Origin: Miltoncostaea sp050250915
GTDB taxonomy: Bacteria > Actinomycetota > Thermoleophilia > Miltoncostaeales > Miltoncostaeaceae
Length of the DNA: 64,000 bases
NCBI GenBank assembly: GCA_050250915.1
Contig: JBFWNT010000007.1
Coordinates: 1-64,000 of the forward strand
Direction of reading: 5' to 3'
The position numbers and the translations under genes were made by a program. Shown here one piece after another: positions 29,217 through 38,224 of the stretch (positions are counted from its first letter, which is position 1; every line of letters starts with the position of its first letter). The notes under the pieces are model-generated. The model was not told the DNA's origin. It worked only from the letters and a program-made list of their open reading frames with translations, and searched no databases.

Positions 29217-31898
29217 TCAGCGCCACACCTCGATGAACACCTGGAACTCGACGTCGGTGTTGCTGCCACCGTTGTTCTGGAGGCGGGCGTACAGCTCGTT
29301 CAGGGTGGTGGACACCTGGGTCGCGTATCCGGTGATGTCCACATCGACGGGGGTGGTGCTCCACCCACCGCCGAGTGCCGACGTACGGTCGGAGTTGTTG
29401 ATCTCCACCCCGAGGGAAACGGATGCGCTGTTGTAGACGATCCGGAGTGTCGCCTTCACAACCTTGTCCCCGGGGTAGAGCGCGACGCGGCTGTAGCCGG
29501 AGAACCCACCGCCGCTGGTGACTCCGGATGTCGTGGTGTAGCCGCCGGTGATGAGCACCTTCTGCCGCTGGTAGTTGCGGCCCAGGGCCAGGGCAGCCTT
29601 CAGGTGACCACGCACCCGCGGTGACGCGTTGCGGGGCTGCTGGCGGAACGCAAGCTGGGTGCCGGTGCGGCCCTCGGCGACGAACGCCCGGCTCACCTGG
29701 ATCACCTGGCGCGGCGCGGCGTCCTCGACGGCGATGTCCGGCACGGAGATCCGCACGCCATCCCCTGGGCGCCACCGCATCGCGGCGACCGCACCGGTGA
29801 GCGGCCACGTGTCGGCGACGCGGTCCTGGGCCCGGGGGGTGGCCCGCACCTCCTCCCACTCGGTGCCGCGCAGGGCGAGCTCGGCGTTCAGGCGGGCGGC
29901 GAGCAGCTCCGGCTGGGCGATGTCGCCGGCGTCAACCCACGCCTCCAGGGTGAACAGGCCGACGGCGGCATCACCCAGGTCGAACACCTCCCCGGTCGTC
30001 TGCCCCCCCGCACCGTCGGCGGTGCCCGCCCCGGTGCCGACCAGCAGGAACGCCTGGTCGGACGCGTCGATCGTCACCCCCGGGTTCAGGGCCGGCTCGG
30101 CGGCGTCGGTGTCCTCCGGCTGCAGCTGCACTTCGGTGTCGGTGCCGACGCGGGTGCGGGGAACGAGGCGGCCGGGGAACTCCCCCGACTCGAGGCTCAT
30201 CGGCTCGCACCACGCCTGGTAGCCGAACGCCTGGGCGGCCTGCTGGACCATGTCGAAGTGGGCGGTGCCCTGGACGCGGTCGTCGAAGCAGCCGAGGGGC
30301 GACAGGGACGTGCTCGGGACGGTGATCTTCGACGACCCGGTGATCGCCGTGCCGCCGGGGTCGGTGTACGACGCCGGTGGGGTGAACTGGAGGCGGAAGA
30401 CGGGTGCCGCGGTGTCCACGAACAGTTCGATGATGATCGGGTACCAGCCGCCCTTCGATCCGTAGTTCGCGGCCGTCCAGGTGACGCTGTTGGTGCCGGA
30501 GCTCGTCGTCCAGTCGTCGATGATCTGGTCGCCCCACGCGGTCTTCCCGATCCACACGCGGTTGCCGTCCACCACCGACGTCGTCTCGATCGTGTAGTTG
30601 CCGAGGTCGCCGCGGAGGTAGATGGCGCCGAACCACCGGACGGCGAAGTAGTCGCCGCTGTTGCCCGGCTGGACGGGGAGGCTGAGGCCCGCGGCGGTGT
30701 TCAGGGTTGGGTCGAGCCGCTCGGCGTAGCTGTCGCGGTTGGGGGCGAACACCCTGCTGTTGCGGATGCTGCTGGTGAGGCCCTGCAGGTCGCTGGTGGT
30801 GAAGTACCGGCCGCGCAGGCCACCCGACGGCTGGTCGCCGGGCAGGACGTAGCTGCCCTGGTCGGACCCGCGGGCGAGGAACGCCCGCTGCTCACTGACG
30901 AGGACCGCGTCGATGTCGATGTAGCCGGTGCTGCTGCCGTACCCGCCGACCGCGACGCGGGCGATGGTGGACGTCGGGACGGCGGTGACCCCGATGAGGC
31001 GCCCGTTGATGAACCCGAACAGCCACCGCCCCCGCCGCTCCAGGATCAGCGTCGCCGCCCCCGCCTCGAGGGCGGTGACCCCGATGTCGGTGGAGACGGT
31101 GTCGGTCGGGCCGCCGAGCATCTGCCCCTGGCTGCCGATCCACTGGATGTGCGCGACGTCCGTTCCGCCGCTGGTGTACATGGCGATCGCGTAGGACCCG
31201 CCGTTCTTCACGTCGGCGAAGTTGGCGACGAACCGCCAGGTGTCGGTGGTGAACGTGACGTCGCGGCGGATCGCGTCTCCGGTGCCGCCGGCGTTGGTGA
31301 GGCGGGCGCGTCCGTTGACGATCGACGTGGACGGCGGCGTACCGCCGAACGCGGCGAACGCGGTCCAGGCGGCGTTGAGGCTGCCGGCGGTGAAGTCGTC
31401 GGCGATCAGCGGGATCGGGACGCGGGTGTAGGCGGCCGCCACCTCCTGCGGCGCCGCCGTCCACGTGCGGTCCCGCTCGTAGGCGCGGCGCAGCAGCCCC
31501 ATCGCATCCGGCCCTGAGATCGTCACCGACCCCCGGTCGATCTCGATCCGCTGGATGCAGCCGACGAACTCCAGCGTCTCTCCGACGCTGCCGGCGGGGC
31601 TGTCGCGGTGGATCTCGATGAACTCGGTGGCGCCGTCGCTGCTGAACCGCTCCCGCCACGGACCGAGCGCGCCGACGGCGTTCGGGAAGGTGATCGAGAA
31701 CTCGCCGCTGTCGCCGAGGCGGGTGGTGTACGACCCCTCGAGGAACCCGTGGTCGGTGGGGATGTGAGCCTGCTGCAGCCACGTGAACCCGAAGGTGCGG
31801 CCCAGCACCGTCTGGGTGGCGCCCTGCGACGGGTACGTCGTGGTGGGGTGGATGTGCCGCAGGCTGTAGCCGCGGCCGTCGATGATCTCGACGGGCAA
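29217..31898 (-). CDS. Large tail-tip protein with PA14-like domain
   Basis: The 893-residue product begins like siphovirus gp37-type tail-associated proteins (MPVEIIDGRGYSLRHIHP, SYTTRLGDSGEFSITFPN; about 1-165). A concanavalin-like sandwich follows (LIADDFTAGSLNAAWTAF, about 170-340), then a PA14-like carbohydrate-binding domain (GGLRGRYFTTSDLQGL ... FAVRWFGAIYLRGDLG ... VDGNRVWIGK, about 355-530), a hinge, and a beta-rich C-terminus. PA14 in a tail tip suggests binding to a host surface glycan. The start is TTG at 31898, directly after the upstream stop. Confidence 0.8.
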   Translation of the reverse strand: MPVEIIDGRGYSLRHIHPTTTYPSQGATQTVLGRTFGFTWLQQAHIPTDHGFLEGSYTTRLGDSGEFSITFPNAVGALGPWRERFSSDGATEFIEIHRDSPAGSVGETLEFVGCIQRIEIDRGSVTISGPDAMGLLRRAYERDRTWTAAPQEVAAAYTRVPIPLIADDFTAGSLNAAWTAFAAFGGTPPSTSIVNGRARLTNAGGTGDAIRRDVTFTTDTWRFVANFADVKNGGSYAIAMYTSGGTDVAHIQWIGSQGQMLGGPTDTVSTDIGVTALEAGAATLILERRGRWLFGFINGRLIGVTAVPTSTIARVAVGGYGSSTGYIDIDAVLVSEQRAFLARGSDQGSYVLPGDQPSGGLRGRYFTTSDLQGLTSSIRNSRVFAPNRDSYAERLDPTLNTAAGLSLPVQPGNSGDYFAVRWFGAIYLRGDLGNYTIETTSVVDGNRVWIGKTAWGDQIIDDWTTSSGTNSVTWTAANYGSKGGWYPIIIELFVDTAAPVFRLQFTPPASYTDPGGTAITGSSKITVPSTSLSPLGCFDDRVQGTAHFDMVQQAAQAFGYQAWCEPMSLESGEFPGRLVPRTRVGTDTEVQLQPEDTDAAEPALNPGVTIDASDQAFLLVGTGAGTADGAGGQTTGEVFDLGDAAVGLFTLEAWVDAGDIAQPELLAARLNAELALRGTEWEEVRATPRAQDRVADTWPLTGAVAAMRWRPGDGVRISVPDIAVEDAAPRQVIQVSRAFVAEGRTGTQLAFRQQPRNASPRVRGHLKAALALGRNYQRQKVLITGGYTTTSGVTSGGGFSGYSRVALYPGDKVVKATLRIVYNSASVSLGVEINNSDRTSALGGGWSTTPVDVDITGYATQVSTTLNELYARLQNNGGSNTDVEFQVFIEVWR

Positions 31899-33455
31899 CT
31901 AGCGGCTCACGATCGTCGGGACGGACCGGCTGTCGTACAGCACCTGGGCGGCGAGGTCCTGGCTGCCGAGGCGGGTCGTCGAGCTGTTCTCATTGAGGGT
32001 GCCGCCCGTCGCGGTGACCATGCCGAAGTGGGCGCTGATGTAGCCGGTGGTGCCCGCCCCGAGCTCGACGGAGAACGTGTTGCGGCCCGACCCGTAGGCG
32101 GCGCTGTCGGACCCGTACGTCCACCCCTGGGCGTCTGACTGCACGACCGCCATGGTGATCTGGGTGGTGCCGCCGCCGGGGTGGAACGCGTACCAGTTCT
32201 CGTCGTTGAAGCTGGTGGCGCCGAGGACGGCGTTCGAGAAGTTCGGTGTGCCCGTCCGGGTCTGCAGGCCGGCGTCGTCCTCCTTGCGGGCGTAGCTCGT
32301 GCCACCGGGGGACGGGTTGGCGGTGAACGCGACGCCGGCGCCGCAGACGCTGCCGCTCGACAGCGGCGCCGGGTACACCTCGACGCGGGGGCCCGTCCAG
32401 CCGCGCTGGAGGGTGAGGTACACCTCCTCGCGGCTGTTCGCGTCGGCGTTGACCTTCATCACCGCGCGGATCACGCCGCGCTCCGGCGTCCACTCCATCA
32501 CGTCGGCGGAGACGAACGTGTCGCAGTACGCGCCGGCGCCGGCGGCGGCGGCGACGCGCTCCACCATGATCTTCCCCTCGTGCACCCAGCTGGTGCCGCC
32601 CCACCGCTCGAGGATGAACCCGTCGGTGTTCGACGTGTCGTAGCTGACGCGGGCGAGGCTGTTCTCGATGACGGGGGCGTCTGAGGCGGTGAGCGGCCAG
32701 TCGGGGCCGTACACCTCCTCCCAGCCGGTGGTGGGGCCCGTCGAGGTGAGGGTGAGGGTGCCGCGGCGGTCGTAGATGACGACGTCGCCGAGGTTGCGGT
32801 TCGCCTCGTCCTGCTCGTAGGTGACGACCTGGAGGTTAGTGCCGCCGACGAGGGCCTGGAGGGTGCTGCCGCCGTAGCCGGTGCGGGCCGTGGTGAGGGT
32901 CGGCGTCGGCTTCCCGTCGATCCGGTAGTCGGTGACCGTCGAGGGAAGCCAGGTGAGGGCGACGGGCGTCTGGTCGCTGAAGTCCGTGTTGTAAACGCGC
33001 TTCAGGTAGTCGCGCGGCGTGGTGCCGTCCCGCAGGTCGCGGATCGACACGCACGTGGCGCGGCGGTGGGTGCGGCGGCGGCCGACGACGCGGGCCTCGA
33101 TGCCGGTGAACCGCCAGAACGACGAGACGAGGCCGGTGACGTCGGCGACGTCGAAGCCGGCCTTGCCGAGGGCGTACCAGCCGGACTGGTCGGTGTCCTC
33201 CGACCACGCGATGTAGACGCCTTGGAGGCGGTACGGGAGATTGTTCAGCAGCGACCGCAGCTGGCGGCGGACGCGCTGGCGGTCGGCGGCGACGTCGCCG
33301 GTGCTCGCGGGGAAGCTGGTGAGGTCGACGGTGGTGGTGAGGCCGGCGCGGCCACCGGGGACGGGGGTGGCGCCGACGTTCGCGACCGACTCGCCGACCG
33401 GTTCGGGGAACCCCTCGGGGTCGTCGAGGGCGAGCCTGCCGACGGTGACGCTCAT
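31899..33455 (-). CDS. Distal tail / minor tail protein
   Basis: The 518-residue product follows the tape measure gene with an ATGA overlap, the usual place of the distal tail protein. The N-terminus is Dit-like (VRRQLRSLLNNLPYRLQGVY, SFWRFTGIEARVVGRRR); the C-terminal two-thirds are beta-sandwich (YDRRGTLTLTSTGPTTGWEE, ENWYAFHPGGGTTQITMAVV), perhaps a carbohydrate-binding or evolved-Dit insertion. Confidence 0.72.
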   Translation of the reverse strand: MSVTVGRLALDDPEGFPEPVGESVANVGATPVPGGRAGLTTTVDLTSFPASTGDVAADRQRVRRQLRSLLNNLPYRLQGVYIAWSEDTDQSGWYALGKAGFDVADVTGLVSSFWRFTGIEARVVGRRRTHRRATCVSIRDLRDGTTPRDYLKRVYNTDFSDQTPVALTWLPSTVTDYRIDGKPTPTLTTARTGYGGSTLQALVGGTNLQVVTYEQDEANRNLGDVVIYDRRGTLTLTSTGPTTGWEEVYGPDWPLTASDAPVIENSLARVSYDTSNTDGFILERWGGTSWVHEGKIMVERVAAAAGAGAYCDTFVSADVMEWTPERGVIRAVMKVNADANSREEVYLTLQRGWTGPRVEVYPAPLSSGSVCGAGVAFTANPSPGGTSYARKEDDAGLQTRTGTPNFSNAVLGATSFNDENWYAFHPGGGTTQITMAVVQSDAQGWTYGSDSAAYGSGRNTFSVELGAGTTGYISAHFGMVTATGGTLNENSSTTRLGSQDLAAQVLYDSRSVPTIVSR

Positions 33456-35584
33456 ATCGTGGCCGCCCTGAGGTCGTCGCTGGACGGGGGGGCGAGGCTG
33501 CGCAGCACGTAGTCCTGGCCGCGGTAGCCGAAGACGGTGCTCCCTCCGAAGCCCTGCTTCATGGTGTCGTTCAGATCGTTCACCGCGTCGGTGTTGTCGC
33601 GCGTCGCCTTCAGCTGGTCGAGGGTGGTGCGGGCGTTCAGCAGGGCCTGGGCGGCGGCCGTCGCCCCACGGACGTCACCGGCGGCCTGGGCGGCGGCGAG
33701 GCTCCGCTCATAGTGGGCGACGGCCTGCTCGGCGACGGCGATGTCGTCGTTGACGTCGGGGGTGAGGGCGGCGAGGGCGGCGGCGTTGTCCAACGCCTCC
33801 TCCGGGGTGATCGGCCCGGGCCCGGTGTCGCCCGTGTCGCCGCCGGTGTCGTCCTCCGGCACCGCGTCGGGGAGGTCGTTGATCTGGGCGCCCAACACCT
33901 GGATGTCGTAGCCGAGCTCCTTCGCCTCCGCCTGCAGTTCGGCGAGGTCGCGGGCCATCGCCCGGTCCTGGTCCCACAGGCCACGGATGCGGCTGATGGT
34001 GTCGGCGATCGCGGCGTCCAGCTTCGGCTGGTCGTCCTTCTTCGCGTTGCGGCGGGCGGCGCGCTGGCTGGCGAGGCGCTTGCGGAGGGCGACGATGCGG
34101 GTGCGGAGCTTCGACCGCTGCCGCTTCACCGTGTTGATGTCCGCCTGGACCTCCTTCTTGCGGAGCTCGGCGACGCGCTTGTCCTCCATCGCGCTGATCT
34201 TGTCGGGGTTCGAGATCCCCCTGCTGGCGGCGTCGGATCGTGCGCGGCTGGCGGCGACCTTGTCCTGCAGCGAGTCGTCGCGGTGGCGGCGGTCGATGAT
34301 CCCGCTGGCGATGTCGGTGAACGACAGGGGGGGCAGCTCGCCACGACGGGGTGTGACCAGGCGGCGCGCCGTCTCGAGCGAGTCGCTAGTCTTCTCGGCG
34401 CCGGTCTTCTTGCCGCCGCCCTTCCCGCCGCCGCCAGGGAACGACCCGAGGCCAGGAACTGGCGGGGGGTTGCGGAGGAGGTCGTAGACGTGCTGGACGC
34501 CGCTCGCTGCGGTGCCGGCGGCGCCGGCAAGGTTGCGCATCGCGGCGATCGCATTCGCCATGTCCAACTCGGTGTTGGACGCCGCGATCAGCTGCTTGCG
34601 GAGGGCGACGAGGGCGGGGTTCGTCTGCCCGTTGAGCATGTCGGCGGCCTTCTTCGACTCGGCCGCGTTTGCGCGGTGCCGGGCCTCCGCCTTCTTCGAC
34701 GCCTGCGACCCCGCGTTCAGCGCGGCCGTCACCTTCCGCTCCACCGCCTCCCGGTCCTTGCCGGTGACCAGCCCCCTCTTCAATCCCCAGTCGAGCTTCT
34801 CCGCCTCCTCACGCTGACGGGCCACCTGCCGGGTCTCGGCATCGGTCGCCTTCGCCCGCCGCTCCGACGCGGCGATCGCCGCCTGCGCGGTCTTCACAGC
34901 CTCCCGGCGGGAATCCTTGACGGAGTCCTCCGCCTGCTTCACTTGGAGGGCGGCGGAGCGGGCCTCCAGCGACTTCGCCCCGTACTCCTTGGTCGCCGCC
35001 GCAAGGTCCTTCTGCGCCTGCTCCAGGCTGAGGGCCGCACCCTCCTGGGACAGCAGCGCGTCACCGAGGCCCTCGACCGCCTCCTTCTGGTTGATCGCAG
35101 CGCGAGCAGTGAGGACATGGGCGTCCTTCACCCACTTGTTCGCGTCGCCCATCCGCCTGAGGGCGGCGGTCGCCGTCTCCGTGTCGCCGCGCATCGCGAT
35201 GAACGCGACGCCCACCGCGGCGGCCCCCGCGACGAGCAACCCGAGGCCGGCGGGTCCCGACAGACCAGCGAGGACAGGGGTCAGCGCGGTCGCCTGGGTG
35301 ATCAACGCGCCCATCGAGCTCGACATCCCCGACAGCGCAGGGATCGTCGAGAGGAACCCGGCGCCCGCCGACGCGGCGTCGAGGCCGGACGACTTGATGA
35401 ACTTGCCGCCCGCCTTGAACAGCTTGCCGGTGCGGGTGATCGACTTACCCGCCGACTCGGAGGAGACTGCCGCCTTCCCGACCCCGGTGCTGAACCCGCT
35501 GGTGGCGGCGTTGGCCTCAGCGAACGACGACTTCAGCCCGGCGGCATCGCCGACGAACCTGACCCTCAGGTCGCGGGTGCTCAC
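33452..35584 (-). CDS. Tail tape measure protein
   Basis: The 710-residue product is mostly helical (ALSLEQAQKDLAAATKEYG, ERRAKATDAETRQVARQREE). Hydrophobic segments near residues 75-135 include AGPAGLGLLVAGAAAVGVAF-like stretches, expected of tape measures that pass the membrane at DNA injection. A Gly-rich hinge (GLGSFPGGGGKGGGKK) lies near 390. GTG overlaps the stop of the frameshifted chaperone. At about 1.5 angstrom per residue this implies a tail near 100 nm. Confidence 0.85.
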   Translation of the reverse strand: MSTRDLRVRFVGDAAGLKSSFAEANAATSGFSTGVGKAAVSSESAGKSITRTGKLFKAGGKFIKSSGLDAASAGAGFLSTIPALSGMSSSMGALITQATALTPVLAGLSGPAGLGLLVAGAAAVGVAFIAMRGDTETATAALRRMGDANKWVKDAHVLTARAAINQKEAVEGLGDALLSQEGAALSLEQAQKDLAAATKEYGAKSLEARSAALQVKQAEDSVKDSRREAVKTAQAAIAASERRAKATDAETRQVARQREEAEKLDWGLKRGLVTGKDREAVERKVTAALNAGSQASKKAEARHRANAAESKKAADMLNGQTNPALVALRKQLIAASNTELDMANAIAAMRNLAGAAGTAASGVQHVYDLLRNPPPVPGLGSFPGGGGKGGGKKTGAEKTSDSLETARRLVTPRRGELPPLSFTDIASGIIDRRHRDDSLQDKVAASRARSDAASRGISNPDKISAMEDKRVAELRKKEVQADINTVKRQRSKLRTRIVALRKRLASQRAARRNAKKDDQPKLDAAIADTISRIRGLWDQDRAMARDLAELQAEAKELGYDIQVLGAQINDLPDAVPEDDTGGDTGDTGPGPITPEEALDNAAALAALTPDVNDDIAVAEQAVAHYERSLAAAQAAGDVRGATAAAQALLNARTTLDQLKATRDNTDAVNDLNDTMKQGFGGSTVFGYRGQDYVLRSLAPPSSDDLRAATI

Positions 35585-36056
35585 CCGTCCTCCGCCGCGA
35601 GTGAGATCTCGATCATCCGCAGCTCACCGGGCAGCAGCTGCTCCATCTCCCACGGCCGGATCCCGAAACGCACAGCTACTTCCGGGCCCCACGCTTCCCG
35701 CGGGTTGAGGAGGATCCCCCGGTAGGGCGGCCTCCGCCCCCCTCGGCCTTCGCGTCCTCGGCCTCCTTCGCCTCCAGGTACGCCATCGTCTCCTCGTTCA
35801 TCTGCTCCAGGAGTGCGGTGACCGCGACACCGTCGATGCCGCCGTGGGTGGGCGACACGTCCGGCTGATTGCGGCGGACGCTCGCGATGAGAAGCCCCCG
35901 CCACGCGTCGGGGTCGAGGTTGCCCAACCCGTCTTCGAGGGCCGATTGCGACTCGATGTCGAAGAACTGCTTGATGAACGCGAGGTCCCCGAGGGTGAGC
36001 TCACGGGGCGGGATGACGGTCACCTTCCGGCCGTCGAACTCGAACTGGGCCAACAT
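35581..36056 (-). CDS. Tail assembly chaperone, -1 frameshift product (gpGT type)
   Basis: Ribosomes slipping back one base at GGGGGGC would join the first ~107 residues of the G-type chaperone to an overlapping frame that starts RRPPYRGILLNPREAWGPEV and ends IEISLAAEDG, about 158 residues in all. The T segment has no start of its own, and its stop overlaps the tape-measure GTG. This is the standard siphovirus arrangement. The segment is spliced here as a single span. Confidence 0.78.
35676..36056 (-). CDS. Tail assembly chaperone, zero-frame product (gpG type)
   Basis: The 126-residue product (MLAQFEFDGRKVTVIPPREL) is acidic and helical with a low-complexity tail (KAEGGGGRPTGGSSSTRGKR) produced when no frameshift occurs. 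ATG 36056 shares one base with the upstream TGA and follows GGAGG; TTG 36059 would add one residue. Confidence 0.78.
   Translation of the reverse strand: MLAQFEFDGRKVTVIPPRELTLGDLAFIKQFFDIESQSALEDGLGNLDPDAWRGLLIASVRRNQPDVSPTHGGIDGVAVTALLEQMNEETMAYLEAKEAEDAKAEGGGGRPTGGSSSTRGKRGARK
35736..35742 (-). promoter_or_regulatory. Programmed -1 frameshift slippery site
   Basis: G GGG GGC in the zero frame lets both tRNAs re-pair after a one-base backward slip. The -1 frame then stays open to the tape-measure start, 155 bases on. Confidence 0.7.
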
Positions 36057-36433
36057 CAACCTCCGAAGGCACGCTGGATGTCGTCCAGGACGCCCTCGAG
36101 GCGCTGCTGGACCTTGGGTGCCGCGGTCTGGATGCCGCGGCGCATGAACCCCCGCTGACGGTCCACCCGCGCCGGGTACGGGTAGCCGCCCGGGTAGCCG
36201 CGGCTGCGCCGGCGGGCCGTGACTTCGACGCCGCCGACGGTGCCCGACTCGATGAACCCGCGCACCGACCCCTTCAACATCCCGCTGCGGACGGGGGCGA
36301 CGTCCTGGACGGCGGCCGCCCCCAGGCGCGAAGCGTCGGCGATCGCCTCCCCCAACGACTGGTCGAGGACCGGGTCCATCCGGGCGAGGGCCTGGCGGAG
36401 TTCCTCCAGGCCCTCCACGACGATCTGCGCCAC
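36056..36433 (-). CDS. HK97 gp10-like / minor structural protein
   Basis: The 125-residue product (VEGLEELRQALARMDPVLDQ ... VAPVRSGMLKGSVRGF) matches the gp10-like neck or tail-completion family, with the typical V-R-S-G-x-L-K-x-S motif. Unusually it lies after the tail tube gene rather than before the tail terminator. GTG start. Confidence 0.75.
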   Translation of the reverse strand: MAQIVVEGLEELRQALARMDPVLDQSLGEAIADASRLGAAAVQDVAPVRSGMLKGSVRGFIESGTVGGVEVTARRRSRGYPGGYPYPARVDRQRGFMRRGIQTAAPKVQQRLEGVLDDIQRAFGG

Positions 36434-36434
36434 G

Positions 36435-37421
36435 TCAGAGGGTGGTGTCCGTGGTCCGGTAGACCAGGGTGTACGGCGACAGCGTCCCGGACACGAGCGC
36501 CTTGTACGGCACCTGCATCGTGAGCACGTCGGGGCCGCCGACCTTCGGCGTCTCCCCGTCGAACCTGACGGCAGCCATCCCGACGGCCAGCTGGTACTGC
36601 AGGGACCCCTCGATGGTGGCAGCCTGCCAAGTCCCGGCGAGCGTCGCGATGGTGCCGTTGACGAACCGGTTGTACTGGGTGACCGACTCGAACTCGACGG
36701 TGAACTTGCCGGTGACCTCCGCCATCGCCGCCTCGATCGGCTCCTTGATGATCGTGCCGCCCGAGCCGCGCTGCAGGAACCGGTCGGTCTTCAACCCGTG
36801 GTTCACGTTGAACGTGAAGTTGGTGACGTCGAGGGCGGCGCCGGCGAGGGACAGGGTGCCACCCACCCAGGCGAGCAGCGCCTGCGTCGCCGGGTAGCTG
36901 ACGGCGGCGAGGGACTGTGCCTGCGACTCGTCGTGGGCGGCGAGCGTCATCGACAGCTGCAGCAGCCCATCCACCTCGGAAGAGAGGGACGCTTCGGTGA
37001 CCTTGCAGCCGAGGTAGCTGAACGGGTTGACGGTGCCGGCGGTGTCGGGCCGGCCGACCTGGACGGTGAGCGCCCGCCCGTAGTTGAGGGCCTGCACGAT
37101 CGTGTGGTCCCGGGTGTTCGTCCCGCCGGCGGGGGTGGTGATGGTGGCGGTGCCGCCGCCGAACGCGTAGGCGAGGGGCAGGCCGAAGCCGCGGTCGGCG
37201 ACCTCGAACTGCAGCTCGCCGCCGACGACGCGGCTGCCGGACATCCACCGGTCGCTGCGCAGGGTGCGGCTGCCGGCGCGCAGCGCCTGCGACTCGACCC
37301 GTCCGACCTGCAGGTCCATCGACTCGCTGACCATCTCGAGGAACCGGGTGGGCGTCTGGTAGGTGCCGACGGTTCCCTCCGCCGCCATCCCGACCTGCGC
37401 CCAGAGGCCGCTTCTGCTCAT
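36435..37421 (-). CDS. Major tail (tube) protein
   Basis: The 328-residue product begins with a G-x-x-A-E-x-T-x-G-T-Y pattern (AQVGMAAEGTVGTYQTPTRF) and alternates strands (VNPFSYLGCKVTEASLSSEV, LLQLSMTLAAHDES), typical of the tail-tube family found immediately upstream of chaperones and tape measure. The ATG overlaps the upstream stop. Confidence 0.82.
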   Translation of the reverse strand: MSRSGLWAQVGMAAEGTVGTYQTPTRFLEMVSESMDLQVGRVESQALRAGSRTLRSDRWMSGSRVVGGELQFEVADRGFGLPLAYAFGGGTATITTPAGGTNTRDHTIVQALNYGRALTVQVGRPDTAGTVNPFSYLGCKVTEASLSSEVDGLLQLSMTLAAHDESQAQSLAAVSYPATQALLAWVGGTLSLAGAALDVTNFTFNVNHGLKTDRFLQRGSGGTIIKEPIEAAMAEVTGKFTVEFESVTQYNRFVNGTIATLAGTWQAATIEGSLQYQLAVGMAAVRFDGETPKVGGPDVLTMQVPYKALVSGTLSPYTLVYRTTDTTL

Positions 37422-37600
37422 CGCTTACCTCCCTTGGCGGCGGGGGCCTTGGTGGCCTCCCAGTTGGAGGGCTGGTCGAGCAGGCGCTCCGCGAGGTCGT
37501 CGGGGACCTCGACGGGCTCGCCGTGCGGGGCGTCGATCTCGCCCAGCCCGTACGGGATCGCGACCCCCTCGATGTGGGGGCCTCGATAGACGACCTTCAT
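37418..37600 (-). CDS. Small phage protein, 60 residues
   Basis: MKVVYRGPHIEGVAIPYGLG, then VEVPDDLAERLLDQPSNW and a basic tail. Short proteins with a V-P-D-x-L-A-x-x-L-L motif lie near head-tail genes in many siphoviruses; their role is unclear. Confidence 0.65.
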   Translation of the reverse strand: MKVVYRGPHIEGVAIPYGLGEIDAPHGEPVEVPDDLAERLLDQPSNWEATKAPAAKGGKR

Positions 37601-37619
37601 GCTGCGACTCCCTTTCGGT

Positions 37620-37781
37620 TCAACGCCGCCATCTCTGCAGCGGCTCGCGGTCGGACATCTGGACGCCGACGGTGAGCGACGTGCCGGTGCGGGTCCCGTC
37701 GGGGCGCAAGGCGCCGGTCGGGTGGATCTGGATGTACCCCTCGCCCTCGAAGAGGCCGGCGGCGTAGAAGGTGACGTCCAT
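37620..37781 (-). pseudogene. LAGLIDADG homing endonuclease fragment
   Basis: The 53-residue frame begins MDVTFYAAGLFEGEGYIQIH, where AGLFEGEGYI is a LAGLIDADG helix with its catalytic acid, and continues SLTVGVQMSDREPLQRW, the next strand and turn of the fold, before stopping. Full homing enzymes are at least 100 residues. Its ATG overlaps the upstream stop, so it may still be translated. Confidence 0.65.
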
Positions 37782-38224
37782 CAGATCCGCTGGGCGCAGG
37801 AGATGCGCAGGGTGATCCGCGCCTCCCGCTCTTCGTTGGACACGTACTCGTCGAGGTCCATCCCGGTGACGAGGGCGACGCGGACGACCCCGTCGAAGAA
37901 CGGCGGGGTCATCGACCAGGTCCGCAGGCTGTCCTCGACGGCGGCGGCGATCGCGAACGCCCGCTCGCTGAGCGCCTGCTGCTCGTTCTTCAGGGCGCTG
38001 GTGCACGAGACGGTGACCGTCTGGTCGTACGTCTCCTCCCTGCGCTTCTGGCCGACGGCGGCGGTCGCCTGGATGCCGGTGGTCGCGCCGAGGTTCACCC
38101 ACTCGGAGCCGGGCTTGGTGCTGTGCGGGTACCCCCACGTGACGAGCACGTCCGCGAGGGCGGCGTCCGCCTGGAGGCGGGCGAGGAGGGCCGCCTTGAA
38201 CGCCGGGATCGAAGAGGTCGCCAT
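37781..38224 (-). CDS. Tail terminator-like protein
   Basis: The 147-residue product (FKAALLARLQADAALADVLV; WVNLGATTGIQATAAVGQKR; YDQTVTVSCTSALKNEQQA) has the length, strand pattern and position (after the head-tail connector, before the tail tube) of siphovirus tail terminators. ATG is within 1 bp of the upstream stop. Confidence 0.7.
   Translation of the reverse strand: MATSSIPAFKAALLARLQADAALADVLVTWGYPHSTKPGSEWVNLGATTGIQATAAVGQKRREETYDQTVTVSCTSALKNEQQALSERAFAIAAAVEDSLRTWSMTPPFFDGVVRVALVTGMDLDEYVSNEEREARITLRISCAQRI

Noticed and set aside
27464..29859. Several minus-strand frames around the lysis genes with Arg-rich products
   Set aside because: They lie out of frame with the CHAP endolysin and membrane proteins, whose starts and stops overlap in the regular operon pattern.
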